Assembly (NCBI GenBank): GCA_002713365.1
Contig: PASR01000004.1
Span: 1 to 64,000 of the forward strand
Direction of reading: 5' to 3'
Length of the DNA stretch: 64,000 nucleotides
Source of the DNA: Rhodospirillaceae bacterium
GTDB lineage: Bacteria > Pseudomonadota > Alphaproteobacteria > UBA6615
Within the stretch, counting starts at the first letter, position 1. The number at the start of each line of letters is the position of its first letter. The notes beneath the pieces are model-generated. The model was not told the DNA's origin. It saw nothing but the letters and a program-made list of their open reading frames with translations, and ran no database searches. The translations under genes and the position numbers were made by a program. Of this stretch, positions 28,545 to 38,194 are shown piece after piece.

Positions 28545-31049
28545 ATGTTTTCTGATTTTAAGTCAATAAAAGCAGTATTGGGCCCGACTAATACCGGCAA
28601 AACCTACCTAGCTATAGATCGAATGCTGGGTCATGAAACTGGAATGATAGGATTCCCTCTCAGACTATTGGCAAGAGAAAACTATGATCGTGTTGTAAGG
28701 CTTAGAGGGGCTGGATCTGCTGCTTTGATTACAGGTGAAGAACGCATAATACCTAAAAACCCTAGATATTATTTATGTACTGTTGAGGCTATGCCAAAAG
28801 AAATTAGCGTTGCATTTCTTGCAATTGATGAAATTCAACTTTGCGCTGATGCTGAAAGGGGGCATATTTTTACTGAAAGATTGCTTGGCGCAAGAGGAAC
28901 ACAAGAAACTATGTTTCTCGGCGCTGAGACCATGGGACCAATTTTGCGTCGCTTAGTTCCTTCTGCTGAGTATATACGTCGTGAACGTTATTCTAAACTC
29001 ACTTATGTGGGGCCTAAAAAACTCAACCGGCTACCTCCTCGATCTGCTGTTGTAGCTTTTTCAAATTCAAATGTGTATGCCATGGCTGAAGTGATCCGCC
29101 GTCAGCGTGGCGGAGCAGCTGTAGTTCTTGGAGCACTTAGCCCGAGAACCCGCAATGCCCAAGTCGGTATGTACGAGGCTGGAGAAGTAGATTATTTAGT
29201 TGCTACTGATGCCATTGGCATGGGTCTAAATATGGGTATTGATCACGTCTCCTTCTCTTCGATAAGAAAATTTGATGGAGTTAACTATCGATATCTTTTA
29301 CCGACGGAAATTGCTCAGGTGGCTGGACGGGCAGGTCGCTATTTATCGGATGGTACCTTTGGTCCCACTGCTGATATAGAACCATTTGATCCAGATTTAG
29401 TTACATCATTAGAAGACCATAAATTCGACTCACTCAATTCTCTTTTTTGGCGTTCGACCGAACTAGACTTTAATTCACCTACAAGCCTCAAGAGAAGCCT
29501 TGAATCACCCCCTCCCTTACCTTTATTACGTCGTGCAAGGGCTGCCGATGACTACTCTGCTCTTATTTCAGCAATATCTAACCCAAAGATTGTTGATATG
29601 GCATCAAACCCGGAATCGGTTAGTCTATTATGGGACACATGTCGGATTCCTGATTTTTCTGGAGATCGTAGCGGCTCACATTTGAGGCTTGTTATTCGTA
29701 TTTTTAGATTTCTCATGTCTTCTGAAGCAAGGATACCAACTGATTGGGTTGCAAGGTCATTTAGCCGTCTTGATAGGTTGGACGGTAATATTGATACATT
29801 GATCTCACGTATTTCTAATGTACGTACTTGGACTTATGTGTCTCACCGAGATAATTGGCTTGAAGATGCCACTAGTTGGCAAGAAAGGACTAGTGCTCTA
29901 GAAAACAAGTTATCTGATGTTTTACATGACCGGTTAACTCAACGCTTTGTTGACAGGAAAACGGCGGTGCTGGTTCGTCGTTTACGTGAACATAAAAAAT
30001 TACTTGCCGGTGTCGGTTGGGACGGTCGTGTGACCGTGGAAGGTAATGAAATGGGCTGGTTAAAAGGCTTTCATTTTGTGCCCGACAATAAAGATGTCCT
30101 CACTAGTACACACCTCATGGCTGCTATTAATCGTGCATTAAGAGAAGTAGTTAGTATTAGAGTTGCTTCTATAAAAGCAGCCGATAACGATGCTTTTTTA
30201 CTTAATTTATCAAATGGTACTTTAGAATGGAATGGAGCACCTCTAGCAAAACTGACATCTGGATCAACAATTGTTCGTCCCCATATTGATATTCTACCCA
30301 GCGAATTACTAGATAGTTCAGCTATATCAGTAATCCGTCTACGTCTTCGTAAATGGCTAGATTACTATCTAATTAGTCAAATTAGGCCGCTATTATCGTT
30401 AAGTGAAAAAACTCTAGATGGAGAATTGCGCGGCCTCATATACCGCTTGACCGAAGGCTTGGGTTGCAGTGCTCGTGATAACAGTATTGATCGTAGAAGT
30501 AAATTTATTGGTAATAATAAACATATCCTTGCGCGGGCCGGAATTAGAGTTGGGGTTGAAATTACTTATATGCCCTCTTTACTCAAAGGTCGTTTAATGC
30601 CTTTGAAGGGTTTGCTTTGGGCGGTACATCGAGGAGAGGAGAAGCCCTCAGCGATTCCTGACGGAGGAGCGACGTCTATAGATTGTTCAGCAAACATACC
30701 TTCTTCTTGGTATTTAGCGTTGGGGTTTTTCCCGGTTGGTAAAATTGCTATTCGTGCTGATCTGCTAGAGCGTCTTTTAGCTAATGTAAGGCAGTTGAGC
30801 CGCGATGGACCATTTAATGTAAATTCAAATATGATGAACACTATTGGGGTCAATGAAGAGAAACTTGCATTAATATTAAAGAGTTTTGGCTATGTTGTTA
30901 ATAAAAAGGACAAATTTATTAGTGTTTCTAGAAAGAAACCAGGAAAACGAACATCAAATAAAATAAGAAAACAAAAAAATATACGCGCTATTGATCCTAA
31001 CTCTCCATTTGCAATACTTGCTAGACTAAAAAAAGGACCCCATTCATGA
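28545..31049 (+). CDS. SUV3-like DEAD/DExH-box RNA helicase
   Basis: Superfamily 2 helicase of 834 residues of the alphaproteobacterial SUV3/MgpS type. Walker A GPTNTGKTYLAI is at about residues 13-24, the DExH-like box is DEIQLCADAERGH, the motif III/Ia segments follow (FLGAETM), and the second RecA domain has IGMGLNMGIDHVSFSS and QVAGRAGRYLSDG. A long basic C-terminal region follows and ends in a lysine/arginine-rich tail. The mitochondrial relative SUV3 works in RNA decay. It heads a run helicase-S4-TerB-fdxA-carD that is a recurrent alphaproteobacterial arrangement. Confidence 0.88.
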   Translation: MFSDFKSIKAVLGPTNTGKTYLAIDRMLGHETGMIGFPLRLLARENYDRVVRLRGAGSAALITGEERIIPKNPRYYLCTVEAMPKEISVAFLAIDEIQLCADAERGHIFTERLLGARGTQETMFLGAETMGPILRRLVPSAEYIRRERYSKLTYVGPKKLNRLPPRSAVVAFSNSNVYAMAEVIRRQRGGAAVVLGALSPRTRNAQVGMYEAGEVDYLVATDAIGMGLNMGIDHVSFSSIRKFDGVNYRYLLPTEIAQVAGRAGRYLSDGTFGPTADIEPFDPDLVTSLEDHKFDSLNSLFWRSTELDFNSPTSLKRSLESPPPLPLLRRARAADDYSALISAISNPKIVDMASNPESVSLLWDTCRIPDFSGDRSGSHLRLVIRIFRFLMSSEARIPTDWVARSFSRLDRLDGNIDTLISRISNVRTWTYVSHRDNWLEDATSWQERTSALENKLSDVLHDRLTQRFVDRKTAVLVRRLREHKKLLAGVGWDGRVTVEGNEMGWLKGFHFVPDNKDVLTSTHLMAAINRALREVVSIRVASIKAADNDAFLLNLSNGTLEWNGAPLAKLTSGSTIVRPHIDILPSELLDSSAISVIRLRLRKWLDYYLISQIRPLLSLSEKTLDGELRGLIYRLTEGLGCSARDNSIDRRSKFIGNNKHILARAGIRVGVEITYMPSLLKGRLMPLKGLLWAVHRGEEKPSAIPDGGATSIDCSANIPSSWYLALGFFPVGKIAIRADLLERLLANVRQLSRDGPFNVNSNMMNTIGVNEEKLALILKSFGYVVNKKDKFISVSRKKPGKRTSNKIRKQKNIRAIDPNSPFAILARLKKGPHS

Positions 31050-31068
31050 AGAACTTAGTTATAAGTTG

Positions 31069-31446
31069 ATGGAAAAAACTGTAACACAAAGGTTAGATAA
31101 GTGGCTCTGGTATGCCCGTATATGCAAATCTAGAACTCAGGCAACTAATCTATGTAAATCTGGTATGGTTCGCCTAAATCGTAACTTGATTACCAAACCA
31201 AATCAGAGATTGCGTGTAGATGATGTTTTGACATTTATATTGGGTCAACGCATACGCATATTTCGCGTGGTTGCTTTAGGAGTAAGAAGGGGGCCTTTTA
31301 CTGAGGCTAAAGGTCTTTATGAAGATCTATCACCAACTATCCCATCTCCAGTGAGTGAGCCAATGAATAATGGCCAAAGAATTGCTGGTTCAGGGCGGCC
31401 TACAAAACGTGACCGTCGTGCCATAGATGAATTAAAAAAAATATAG
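31069..31446 (+). CDS. S4-domain RNA-binding protein (Hsp15-like)
   Basis: Small basic protein of 125 residues. The N-terminal S4 domain (about residues 6-70) has QRLDKWLWYARICKSRTQA and SGMVRLNRNLITKPNQRLRVDDVL, matching heat-shock protein 15 (HslR), which binds stalled 50S subunits carrying nascent chains. The C-terminal tail ends in SGRPTKRDRRAIDELKK, a pattern usual for Hsp15 relatives. The ATG at 31069 follows an in-frame TTG directly; either gives nearly the same protein. Nineteen bases separate it from the helicase gene. Confidence 0.88.
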   Translation: MEKTVTQRLDKWLWYARICKSRTQATNLCKSGMVRLNRNLITKPNQRLRVDDVLTFILGQRIRIFRVVALGVRRGPFTEAKGLYEDLSPTIPSPVSEPMNNGQRIAGSGRPTKRDRRAIDELKKI

Positions 31447-31503
31447 AAATATTTAGTATTGTTAAGCTTGTTGTATTAGTAAATGAAGTGTAAACCGATC
31501 TGA

Positions 31504-31962
31504 ATGTTAGATAGACTTAGAAAGATATTTGAAGTCGGTGGTCATAGCACCGAACAGACGAGTCAACAAAATGTTGATGATTTGCATCTTGCTGCTGCAG
31601 TGCTTCTGATTGAGGCGGCAAGAATGGATGATACATTTGACTCAGAGGAGAGAATTATAATTGCCAACTTGGTAAGGTCAAAATTTGCCTTATCTGAAGA
31701 TGAGGCCTCCTCATTAATTAATTTGGCTAATCAGGTCGCAAAAGATTCCATAGAGTTGTCTAGGTTTACTAAACAAATAAGGGATAGTTTTGGACATGAT
31801 GATAGAATTGAAATGCTCGAAATGTTATGGCGTGTTGTTCTAGCTGATGGTAAATTGCATGATCATGAAGCAAATTTATTAAGGCGAGCTGCAGGCCTAC
31901 TTTACGTAACTGATAGAGAAAGTGGTGAAGCTAAGAAAAGGGCTATTGAGTTGACAAGTTAG
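31504..31962 (+). CDS. TerB family protein
   Basis: Mostly helical protein of 152 residues matching the TerB fold (PF05099). The key signs are the acidic metal-binding loops ARMDDTFDSEERIII and VLADGKLHDHEANLLRRAAGLL, the A-D-G-x-x-x-x-x-E pattern repeated in both halves. Despite the tellurite-resistance name, stand-alone TerB proteins in alphaproteobacteria usually sit beside the ferredoxin and CarD genes, as here, and their function is unknown. Confidence 0.87.
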   Translation: MLDRLRKIFEVGGHSTEQTSQQNVDDLHLAAAVLLIEAARMDDTFDSEERIIIANLVRSKFALSEDEASSLINLANQVAKDSIELSRFTKQIRDSFGHDDRIEMLEMLWRVVLADGKLHDHEANLLRRAAGLLYVTDRESGEAKKRAIELTS

Positions 31963-32082
31963 TTAATATGTTCGATTCAATGGTTTAGTAATAGAAATCT
32001 TATTCGGCTCTAGGATAAAAAATTATTTTAAGTCTTAGATGCCGTAAATTTACTGAACTGAATTTGTAAGGAAGGAATTAAA

Positions 32083-32418
32083 ATGCCGTACGTAGTGACC
32101 GAGGCTTGCATAAAATGTAAGTATACAGACTGCGTAGAAGTTTGTCCTGTAGATTGTTTCTATGAGGGAGAAAATATGTTGGTAATACATCCTGATGAAT
32201 GTATTGACTGCGGGGTTTGTGAGCCCGAGTGTCCAGCAGAAGCAATTATCCCTGATGTAGAGCCCGAGGCTGAGAAATGGTTGGAGATGAATAGAGAGTA
32301 TTCAGAAAAATGGCCTAATGTTACAGTTAAGTCTGACCCATTACCTGAAGCAGAAGAATTTAAGGGCCAAGAAGATAAGTTTGACAATCACTTCAGTGCG
32401 AATCCTGGTCAAGGCTAG
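32083..32418 (+). CDS. fdxA: 7Fe ferredoxin (3Fe-4S / 4Fe-4S) FdxA
   Basis: Small electron carrier of 111 residues. The first cluster motif uses C9, C17 and C21/C25 in [21 protein letters not shown]-type order, the second [12 protein letters not shown] supplies a 4Fe cluster. The C-terminal extension (from about residue 60, rich in Glu/Asp/Pro) is typical of the FdxA seven-iron group. A strong ribosome-binding site (AAGGAAGG) precedes the ATG. Electron partner unknown. Confidence 0.95.
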   Translation: MPYVVTEACIKCKYTDCVEVCPVDCFYEGENMLVIHPDECIDCGVCEPECPAEAIIPDVEPEAEKWLEMNREYSEKWPNVTVKSDPLPEAEEFKGQEDKFDNHFSANPGQG

Positions 32419-32490
32419 ATACCAGAAAAAATCTTGCAATGAAATAGATCATTGAGCTGTTAATAATAGTGTTTTTGTGTTATAGGGACT

Positions 32491-32523
32491 AAGTGATCCT
32501 TAGAGAGATCACATCACTTTTTT
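32491..32523 (+). terminator. probable rho-independent terminator after fdxA
   Basis: AAGTGAT (32491-32497) pairs perfectly with ATCACTT (32513-32519), and six T residues end at 32523. An alternative nested pairing GTGATC/GATCAC uses the same bases. The position between fdxA and carD fits termination of the helicase-fdxA transcript or attenuation into carD. Confidence 0.55.
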
Positions 32524-32644
32524 ACGAGGTTTTTGGAGATGCCCTGGGCAGCAATCTCTTTAATATAAAATAACCAAGTGACATCTGCTGAAATAATAAT
32601 GGCGGTAGTGCCGCTTCTATTTGGGATAAATAAAATAGGCCACC

Positions 32645-33166
32645 ATGAAGACAAATACAAAAAGAAAATCATTAAAAAACCTAGAATTTAGTGCAGGTGA
32701 CTACGTTGTTTATCCAACACACGGTGTAGGACAGGTTACTGGGGTTGAGGAGCGGGAAATTGCCGGGCAAGACCTTCAATTATTTATTATTAATTTTGAA
32801 AAAGAACGGATGATTCTTAGAGTGCCTATCGATAAGGTAGAGGATTCTGGTTTAAGAAAACTTTCGAGTGAGAAAACTATTGAAATGGCTCTGAAAACAC
32901 TTAAAGGCAGAGTAAGAATTAAACGAACCATGTGGAGTAGACGAGCCCAGGAGTATGAGGCGAAAATAAACTCTGGCGATCCAATAGCGATCGCTGAGGT
33001 TGTACGCGACCTTCATAGAAATGCTGATCAACCTGAGCAGTCATACTCAGAACGCCAGATGTATCAAGCTGCTCTTGAAAGGTTGGCCCGTGAGTATGCT
33101 GCATGTGAAGACCTCGATCATGATACAGCAGTTGAGATGATGGAAGACTCGATGAGTTCAACTTAA
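32645..33166 (+). CDS. carD: CarD family transcriptional regulator
   Basis: Protein of 173 residues. The N-terminal Tudor-like RNA-polymerase-interacting domain has DYVVYPTHGVGQVTGVEEREIAG, followed by the helical C-terminal domain (KGRVRIKRTMWSRRAQEYEAKINSGD ... split here by short loops) and LAREYAACEDLD. The length and the tryptophan in TMWSRRAQEY match CarD/CdnL, which stabilises the open promoter complex. It lies downstream of fdxA as in many alphaproteobacteria. Confidence 0.94.
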   Translation: MKTNTKRKSLKNLEFSAGDYVVYPTHGVGQVTGVEEREIAGQDLQLFIINFEKERMILRVPIDKVEDSGLRKLSSEKTIEMALKTLKGRVRIKRTMWSRRAQEYEAKINSGDPIAIAEVVRDLHRNADQPEQSYSERQMYQAALERLAREYAACEDLDHDTAVEMMEDSMSST

Positions 33167-33289
33167 ATGAGGACTAGTGGGGCTGTTTTATGAAGCTCAA
33201 CAATAAGATATAATAGAGGTATAAAAATAAAATTTATAAAATATTTTTTATAAAGTGCAATTTTGTATACCTAAAGAGAGGAAACTTTA

Positions 33290-34237
33290 TTGCATAGAGA
33301 TTTATTTCCAGAAATTATGCCATATGAAACTGGTACTTTACCTCTTAGCCACGGCCATGAAATGTATTGGGAGCAGTCAGGTAATCCGGAGGGGCAACCA
33401 ATATTATTTCTTCACGGCGGCCCTGGAGCTGGTACGAATTCAAATAATCGGCGATTTTATGACCCTGAATTCTATAGAATTATACTTTTTGACCAACGTG
33501 GGTGCGGTAAGTCCACCCCTAACGCTTCTGTAGATAATAATACAACTCAGCATTTAATAGCTGATATTGAAATTTTAAGAGAGTTTCTGGGAATTGAAAA
33601 GTGGTTTGTTTTCGGAGGGTCTTGTGGAAGTACTCTTGCTTTAGCATATGCGCAATCATTTAATAACCGGTGTAGAGGTCTTATTCTACGAGGTATATTT
33701 TTGTGTGCTAAGGAAGAAGTTGATTGGTTTATTTACGGTATGGGAAGGTTTTTTCCTGAAGCTTGGCAAGAATTTTCTAATACTATACCAGAATCAAAAA
33801 GGACTGATTTATTAACAGCTTATCTAAATTTATTAGAAAACCCTGACCCTGATATAAATTTACCAGCTGCGCGCGCTTGGGTGTCTTATGAGGCAAATTG
33901 TTCATCCTTACAGATTAAACAAAATATTTTTTTAGATTCGAATAATACAGAAAGTATCCTGGCCCTCGCGAGGCTTGAGGCCTATTATTTAGCTAATAAT
34001 GGATTTCTTAAAGAAAATTATTTGATTAATAATATTGATTCTATACGACACCTTCCTGGTGTTATTGTACAAGGGCGTTACGATATGGTTTGCCCCCCAA
34101 CTACTGCTTATTGTCTAGCATCGGTTTGGCCAGAAGCACGAATAGAAATTATAGCGGATGCCGGCCATTCCGCCTTAGAACCGGGTATTCGTAGGGCCTT
34201 GGTCAAGGCAACGGAAATGATGAAGAAAATAAAATGA
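33290..34237 (+). CDS. pip: proline iminopeptidase
   Basis: Alpha/beta-hydrolase of 315 residues that removes N-terminal proline from peptides. The oxyanion HGGPGAG is at about residues 42-48, the nucleophile S111 in GGSCGSTLALAYA, and the acid and histidine in GRYDMVCPP and DAGHSALEPG. FDQRGCGKS near residue 68 is typical of the S33 family. The start is a TTG at 33290: a strong GAGAGGA lies 7 bases upstream, and no ATG occurs until nine codons later. It overlaps the next gene by four bases. Confidence 0.93.
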   Translation: MHRDLFPEIMPYETGTLPLSHGHEMYWEQSGNPEGQPILFLHGGPGAGTNSNNRRFYDPEFYRIILFDQRGCGKSTPNASVDNNTTQHLIADIEILREFLGIEKWFVFGGSCGSTLALAYAQSFNNRCRGLILRGIFLCAKEEVDWFIYGMGRFFPEAWQEFSNTIPESKRTDLLTAYLNLLENPDPDINLPAARAWVSYEANCSSLQIKQNIFLDSNNTESILALARLEAYYLANNGFLKENYLINNIDSIRHLPGVIVQGRYDMVCPPTTAYCLASVWPEARIEIIADAGHSALEPGIRRALVKATEMMKKIK

Positions 34238-35055
34238 CTGTAAAAAAGACAAAACCTGGAGCTTTGATTACCGGAGCGGCTCGTAGAATAGGTAGAGCAA
34301 TAGCACTTGGTTTAGCTAAAGATGGTTGGCATGTTGTTGTGCATTACCACAAGTCATTTGAAGCAGCCGAGCAAACTGTTGCAGCAATTGAAGCCCAAGG
34401 AGGACAAGCTACGGCCATCGCAGCTGACTTATCAAGAGCTGATTCTGCATCAGAATTAATCACTGAATCAATAAATGTCACGGGAGGTTTAACTTGCCTT
34501 GTTAACAATGCTTCTTTGTTTGTTAACGATGATATTTTATCATTTAATTCTGAGGGTTTTAACTCGATGATGGCAGTAAATCTCTGCACACCAGTTTTAT
34601 TATCCCAGGCCTTTTCGGAAAAACTACAGGAATCATCTGATGGTGTAATTATTAATCTTCTTGATCAAAAATTAGTTAACCCAAACCCAGACTTTCTTTC
34701 TTATACCTTGTCTAAGTATGGGCTTAACGGGCTTACAACTATGTTGGCAATGGCATTGGGTCCCCGTGTTCGAGTTTGTGGTGTGGCACCAGGGCTAGTC
34801 TTGCCAAGTGCTGATCAGACTCGTGATCAGTTTTCAATAGTTCATGATCGTACCCCTTTAGAACGTGGAGCTACAGTGTTTGATATTGCAAGTGCAGTTC
34901 GTTATTTAGTCTCGGCAACTGCAGTTACTGGAGAAATTTTACTAGTTGATGGTGGTCAACATCTTGTTGGTAGTACGCGTGATGTAATGTTTGCAAAAAC
35001 CAAGAACCACTCCGATGAAGTTCAATTTTTTAATGATGACGAGAACGGAAAGTGA
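34234..35055 (+). CDS. folM: pteridine-reductase-like SDR (FolM type)
   Basis: Short-chain dehydrogenase of 273 residues. The cofactor motif TGAARRIGRAIA is the TGxxxRxG variant that marks NADPH-dependent pteridine/dihydromonapterin reductases. The usual catalytic serine is replaced by aspartate in NLLDQKLVNPNPDFLSYTLSKYG, again as in FolM and PTR1, with the YxxxK pair intact. The start overlaps the pip stop by four bases and its own stop overlaps folB, so it is translated together with a folate gene. Reduction of dihydropterin or dihydrofolate is the likely reaction. Confidence 0.82.
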   Translation: MTVKKTKPGALITGAARRIGRAIALGLAKDGWHVVVHYHKSFEAAEQTVAAIEAQGGQATAIAADLSRADSASELITESINVTGGLTCLVNNASLFVNDDILSFNSEGFNSMMAVNLCTPVLLSQAFSEKLQESSDGVIINLLDQKLVNPNPDFLSYTLSKYGLNGLTTMLAMALGPRVRVCGVAPGLVLPSADQTRDQFSIVHDRTPLERGATVFDIASAVRYLVSATAVTGEILLVDGGQHLVGSTRDVMFAKTKNHSDEVQFFNDDENGK

Positions 35056-35477
35056 ATATGGCTATTACGAATATTTCTACCATGGACCCTATCGAGAATA
35101 GATTGCTTAAAAAGAAACTATCAGTGCGTAAATTGTTTTTTCGTGATTTAGAAATTCAGGCGCATATTGGTATAAATGATTCTGAACAAGGAAAAACTCA
35201 GAAGGTACTTATTAATATTACACTTTATATGGCTTCTACTGAAGGGCCTAAGAACGACAGTATTACAGAGGTGTTTAATTATGACCGGGTACGCGATGCT
35301 GTGCATGGATTAATTCAAAGACGTCATATTAACCTTCAGGAAACACTTGTTGATGAAATCGCAGATATATGTCTTGGATTTGAAGATGTAGCTGGTGTAC
35401 GAATATCTTCAGAAAAGACGGATGTTTATGATGATTGTTCTAGTGTTGGTAGCGAACTGGTTCGTTTACGTGATTGA
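35052..35477 (+). CDS. folB: dihydroneopterin aldolase
   Basis: Converts 7,8-dihydroneopterin to 6-hydroxymethyl-dihydropterin and glycolaldehyde in folate synthesis. The protein has 141 residues including about 25 extra at the N terminus before the family start RKLFFRDLEIQAHIGIND. The catalytic Glu region in this motif and the C-terminal VRISSEKTDV are recognisable, though shorter on conserved marks than the SDR next door. A GTG (35052) overlapping the upstream stop is taken as start; the ATG at 35058 is equally possible. Confidence 0.88.
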   Translation: MNMAITNISTMDPIENRLLKKKLSVRKLFFRDLEIQAHIGINDSEQGKTQKVLINITLYMASTEGPKNDSITEVFNYDRVRDAVHGLIQRRHINLQETLVDEIADICLGFEDVAGVRISSEKTDVYDDCSSVGSELVRLRD

Positions 35478-35519
35478 TACTTAGGTGTTATTTTATCACC
35501 TTTATTACAAATATTGTTT

Positions 35520-36434
35520 TTAAGGCTTGTGGTTTCCCTGTTTCGGGGTGAATGAAAACCTATTTACAAATAAAATCCCTAAGGTAACAGCCAGGGCTCC
35601 GATTATGCCATAGATTGTTATTTTTTCCCCTAGAAATGGTACAGAAAATAAAAGTACTAATATTGGTGCGCCAGACATAATAGCTGACTGCCGCATTGGG
35701 CCAATAGTATTTGCTGCATAAGAATGACCAAAAATAGCTAAAAATGACCCAAACAAACTATGTACGATTATTTGTAATACTAGATCTTCAGTAGGAGCTG
35801 TCCATATTTGGCTTGGTAGAAAGAACAACCAGATTGGAACGTAAATAAATGCATTAAGAACCAAAAGAGCACATAAAGTTTGCATAATGTTCTGACGCCA
35901 TGCCTTAATAGCTACGTACCATACTGAAAACCAAATCCCAGCGGCTATAAATAATAAATGTCCCCGCCATTGGCCGGGCATAACTGATGTAATAGTTTGC
36001 CATCCCACCACTAACATCCCAATAATGATTATTATTATACCAAATTTTTGCCATAAATCTGGATATTCCCGCAGCCATATACAGGATATTAATGTTGCAG
36101 CTATAGGAAGTGTACCATTCATAAATACGCCTGCATGAGAAGCGGGTGCGTAAATCATTCCGCCGAATAACAATAGGATCATTGGTGCGCCGCCAAATAT
36201 GGCATTAACTAAGTACTGACTAGGTCGCAATTTCCATGGTCGAGTATATAATAACAAAGGTAAAGCGAGGATAGCAGCTCCTCCTTGACGTATTCCCGCC
36301 AAGTCCCAGATTGTTAGAGTATCTCCGATTGCCCCAATTCTTCCAGCAATAAGCATAGCCACGGTTGTAAATAGTGCAAAACACCCTGCTGCAATGCCGA
36401 GTGAAGAAGTATTTTTAACCATTTTAGAGTTCAT
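35520..36434 (-). CDS. EamA/DMT family transporter
   Basis: Ten-helix membrane protein of 304 residues with two EamA repeats. It shares YAPASHAGVFMNGTLPIAA, PGQWRGHLLF and GPMRQSAIMSGAPILVLLFSVPFL with the transporter at 9290-10207, so it is a dispersed paralogue of that one and not of the 12-13.8 kb pair. Convergent with folB. Substrate unknown. Confidence 0.87.
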   Translation of the reverse strand: MNSKMVKNTSSLGIAAGCFALFTTVAMLIAGRIGAIGDTLTIWDLAGIRQGGAAILALPLLLYTRPWKLRPSQYLVNAIFGGAPMILLLFGGMIYAPASHAGVFMNGTLPIAATLISCIWLREYPDLWQKFGIIIIIIGMLVVGWQTITSVMPGQWRGHLLFIAAGIWFSVWYVAIKAWRQNIMQTLCALLVLNAFIYVPIWLFFLPSQIWTAPTEDLVLQIIVHSLFGSFLAIFGHSYAANTIGPMRQSAIMSGAPILVLLFSVPFLGEKITIYGIIGALAVTLGILFVNRFSFTPKQGNHKP

Positions 36435-36625
36435 TCTTTTTCTTAACCCTAAAGTTATACTGCAGGCACGTTGTTCCTTAACTTATTAGGATAGAGAACT
36501 AAATACCTAATAAACCAATCTATATTTCTGGTTAAAATAATATAGTAAAAACAATAACTTATAGTGTTTTATTTTATTAAAAAACCTTATGTGATCGATT
36601 CGTGAATAATACGATATCTTAAAAC

Positions 36626-36655
36626 TTGAAAAATATTACGAAAAGAGAGTATGAA
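36626..36655 (+). promoter_or_regulatory. possible promoter of tRNA-Arg
   Basis: TTGAAA (36626-36631) and TATGAA (36650-36655) are separated by 18 bases and would start transcription at about 36662, one or two bases before the mature tRNA. The -10 match is only four of six, so the call rests mostly on position. Confidence 0.3.
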
Positions 36656-36663
36656 ATAATAGT

Positions 36664-36740
36664 GGTTGCGTAACTCAGTTGGATAGAGTGCGAAATTCCT
36701 AATTTCGAAGTCGCAGGTTCGAATCCTGCCGTGACCACCA
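36664..36740 (+). tRNA. tRNA-Arg (anticodon CCT)
   Basis: A 77-base cloverleaf: acceptor GGTTGCG/CGTGACC (two wobble pairs), D arm ACTC..GAGT, anticodon stem CGAAA/TTTCG with loop TTCCTAA, T arm GCAGG-TTCGAAT-CCTGC and an encoded CCA. Bases 34-36 read CCT, which decodes AGG. Confidence 0.96.
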
Positions 36741-37002
36741 CTCTTTTCCTGCCTATTTTTTATCTAAAGTTTACTAAACTCTAACAGCTTCTAGATCCAT
36801 TAACGATCCGAAAATAAATTATTAATTTTTTTAATCCTTCAGACAATACTTAATAACATTCCGTCCACAGTAAACAAAACTTAAATTGTTTTCATAAAGA
36901 TATAAGTCACGTACAGTTAAAACCGATAAAGTGTTTAACATTACGTATTCGATCAACATATCTCGCTGAGAAGAAACAGTGAAACTAGTTAGGGAGGATA
37001 AA

Positions 37003-38139
37003 ATGGGAGCACAAGTACTTGGCGGACGTGAATCGGTAAAAGTAGCAGTTGTGCAGACACCGTCCGCATTTATGGATAAAAAAAGATGCCTCGAAATCGC
37101 CTGTGATAAAATCATTGAAGCAGGAAAAGAAGGTGCGGAATTAATTGTATTTCCTGAAACCTGGATTCCAACATACCCCTATTGGACAATGGGCTGGGAT
37201 ACAATTGCAAATGGATTTCATGATGTCATGGCAGACCTACAGGATAACTCACTTATTGTAGGAAGCGAGGATACAGATATCTTAGGTAAGGCAGCACGAG
37301 AAGTAGGTGCTTATGTTGTTATGGGGTGTAACGAGCTAGATGACAGAATTGGAAGTCGAACCCTTTTCAACTCACTAGTCTATATTGATAAATATGGTGG
37401 CGTACTAGGACGTCATAGAAAACTCATTCCTTCATTCATCGAACGTATTTGGTGGGGTATGGGTGATAGCCGAGATCTACAAGTATTTGATACGGAAATA
37501 GGACGTCTAGGTGGACAAATTTGTTGGGAAAATCACATAGTGAACATTACAGCATGGTACATTGCCCAAGGAGTGGATATTCATGTTTCTGTATGGCCGG
37601 GTATGTGGAACTGCGGAGGCGTAGAAGGAGAATCTTTTATATACGCTGGTCATGACATAAATAAATGCGATCTTATTCCTGCTACTAGAGAAAGAGCTTT
37701 CACAGGTCAATGTTACGTAGTATCCGCAAACAACCTTCTTCGAATGGAAGATATTCCAGAAAAATTTCCATTCAAAGATTCAATGACGTATGGCGGTCCT
37801 GGCCAAGAACAGTTTGTAGGTTGGGCCTGCGGTGGCAGCCATATTGTAGCACCTACCTCAGAATATATGGTTCCGCCCACGTTCGATATCGATACGATCA
37901 TTTATGCTGAGCTTCAATCAAAATATATAAAAGTGGTAAAGTCGGTTTTTGATTCTTTAGGGCACTATGCTAGGTGGGACCTTGTCAACTTAACAACACC
38001 ACCCCAACCCTATGAACCAGAAACTAATGCACCTGGGGCTATACAGCCAGATGTAAGAGACCGCGTAATAGAATCAGTTGCTAAAGAGTTCAAATTAGAA
38101 CCGGAAAAAGTTGCTGAAGTAGTTCGTAATGCTGCTTAG
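37003..38139 (+). CDS. nitrilase superfamily hydrolase (branch 1, nitrilase/cyanide-hydratase type)
   Basis: C-N hydrolase of 378 residues that would convert an organic nitrile to an acid and ammonia. The catalytic triad is E52 in FPETWIP, K140 in GRHRKLIPSF and C174 in GQICWEN. The Cys-Trp-Glu-Asn motif and HRKLxP are those of true nitrilases, not amidases. The ATG at 37003, with GGAGG seven bases upstream, replaces a GTG 24 bases earlier. The gene is followed by a strong terminator, so it is a single unit. The native nitrile is unknown. Confidence 0.9.
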   Translation: MGAQVLGGRESVKVAVVQTPSAFMDKKRCLEIACDKIIEAGKEGAELIVFPETWIPTYPYWTMGWDTIANGFHDVMADLQDNSLIVGSEDTDILGKAAREVGAYVVMGCNELDDRIGSRTLFNSLVYIDKYGGVLGRHRKLIPSFIERIWWGMGDSRDLQVFDTEIGRLGGQICWENHIVNITAWYIAQGVDIHVSVWPGMWNCGGVEGESFIYAGHDINKCDLIPATRERAFTGQCYVVSANNLLRMEDIPEKFPFKDSMTYGGPGQEQFVGWACGGSHIVAPTSEYMVPPTFDIDTIIYAELQSKYIKVVKSVFDSLGHYARWDLVNLTTPPQPYEPETNAPGAIQPDVRDRVIESVAKEFKLEPEKVAEVVRNAA

Positions 38140-38161
38140 TCACAGCGAACTAATTCCTAAT

Positions 38162-38194
38162 AAAAAGCCGCGAAAAATATCGCGGCTTTTTTTT
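38162..38194 (+). terminator. rho-independent terminator of the nitrilase gene
   Basis: Stem AGCCGCG (38166-38172) and CGCGGCT (38181-38187) with an eight-base AT loop, followed by eight T residues. It is 23 bases after the nitrilase stop codon and preceded by an A-run, so it may act in both directions. Confidence 0.92.

Noticed and set aside
36831-37115. 94-codon frame on the minus strand before and inside the nitrilase gene
   Set aside because: No family resemblance, overlaps the nitrilase start and its ribosome-binding site, and has no Shine-Dalgarno of its own.
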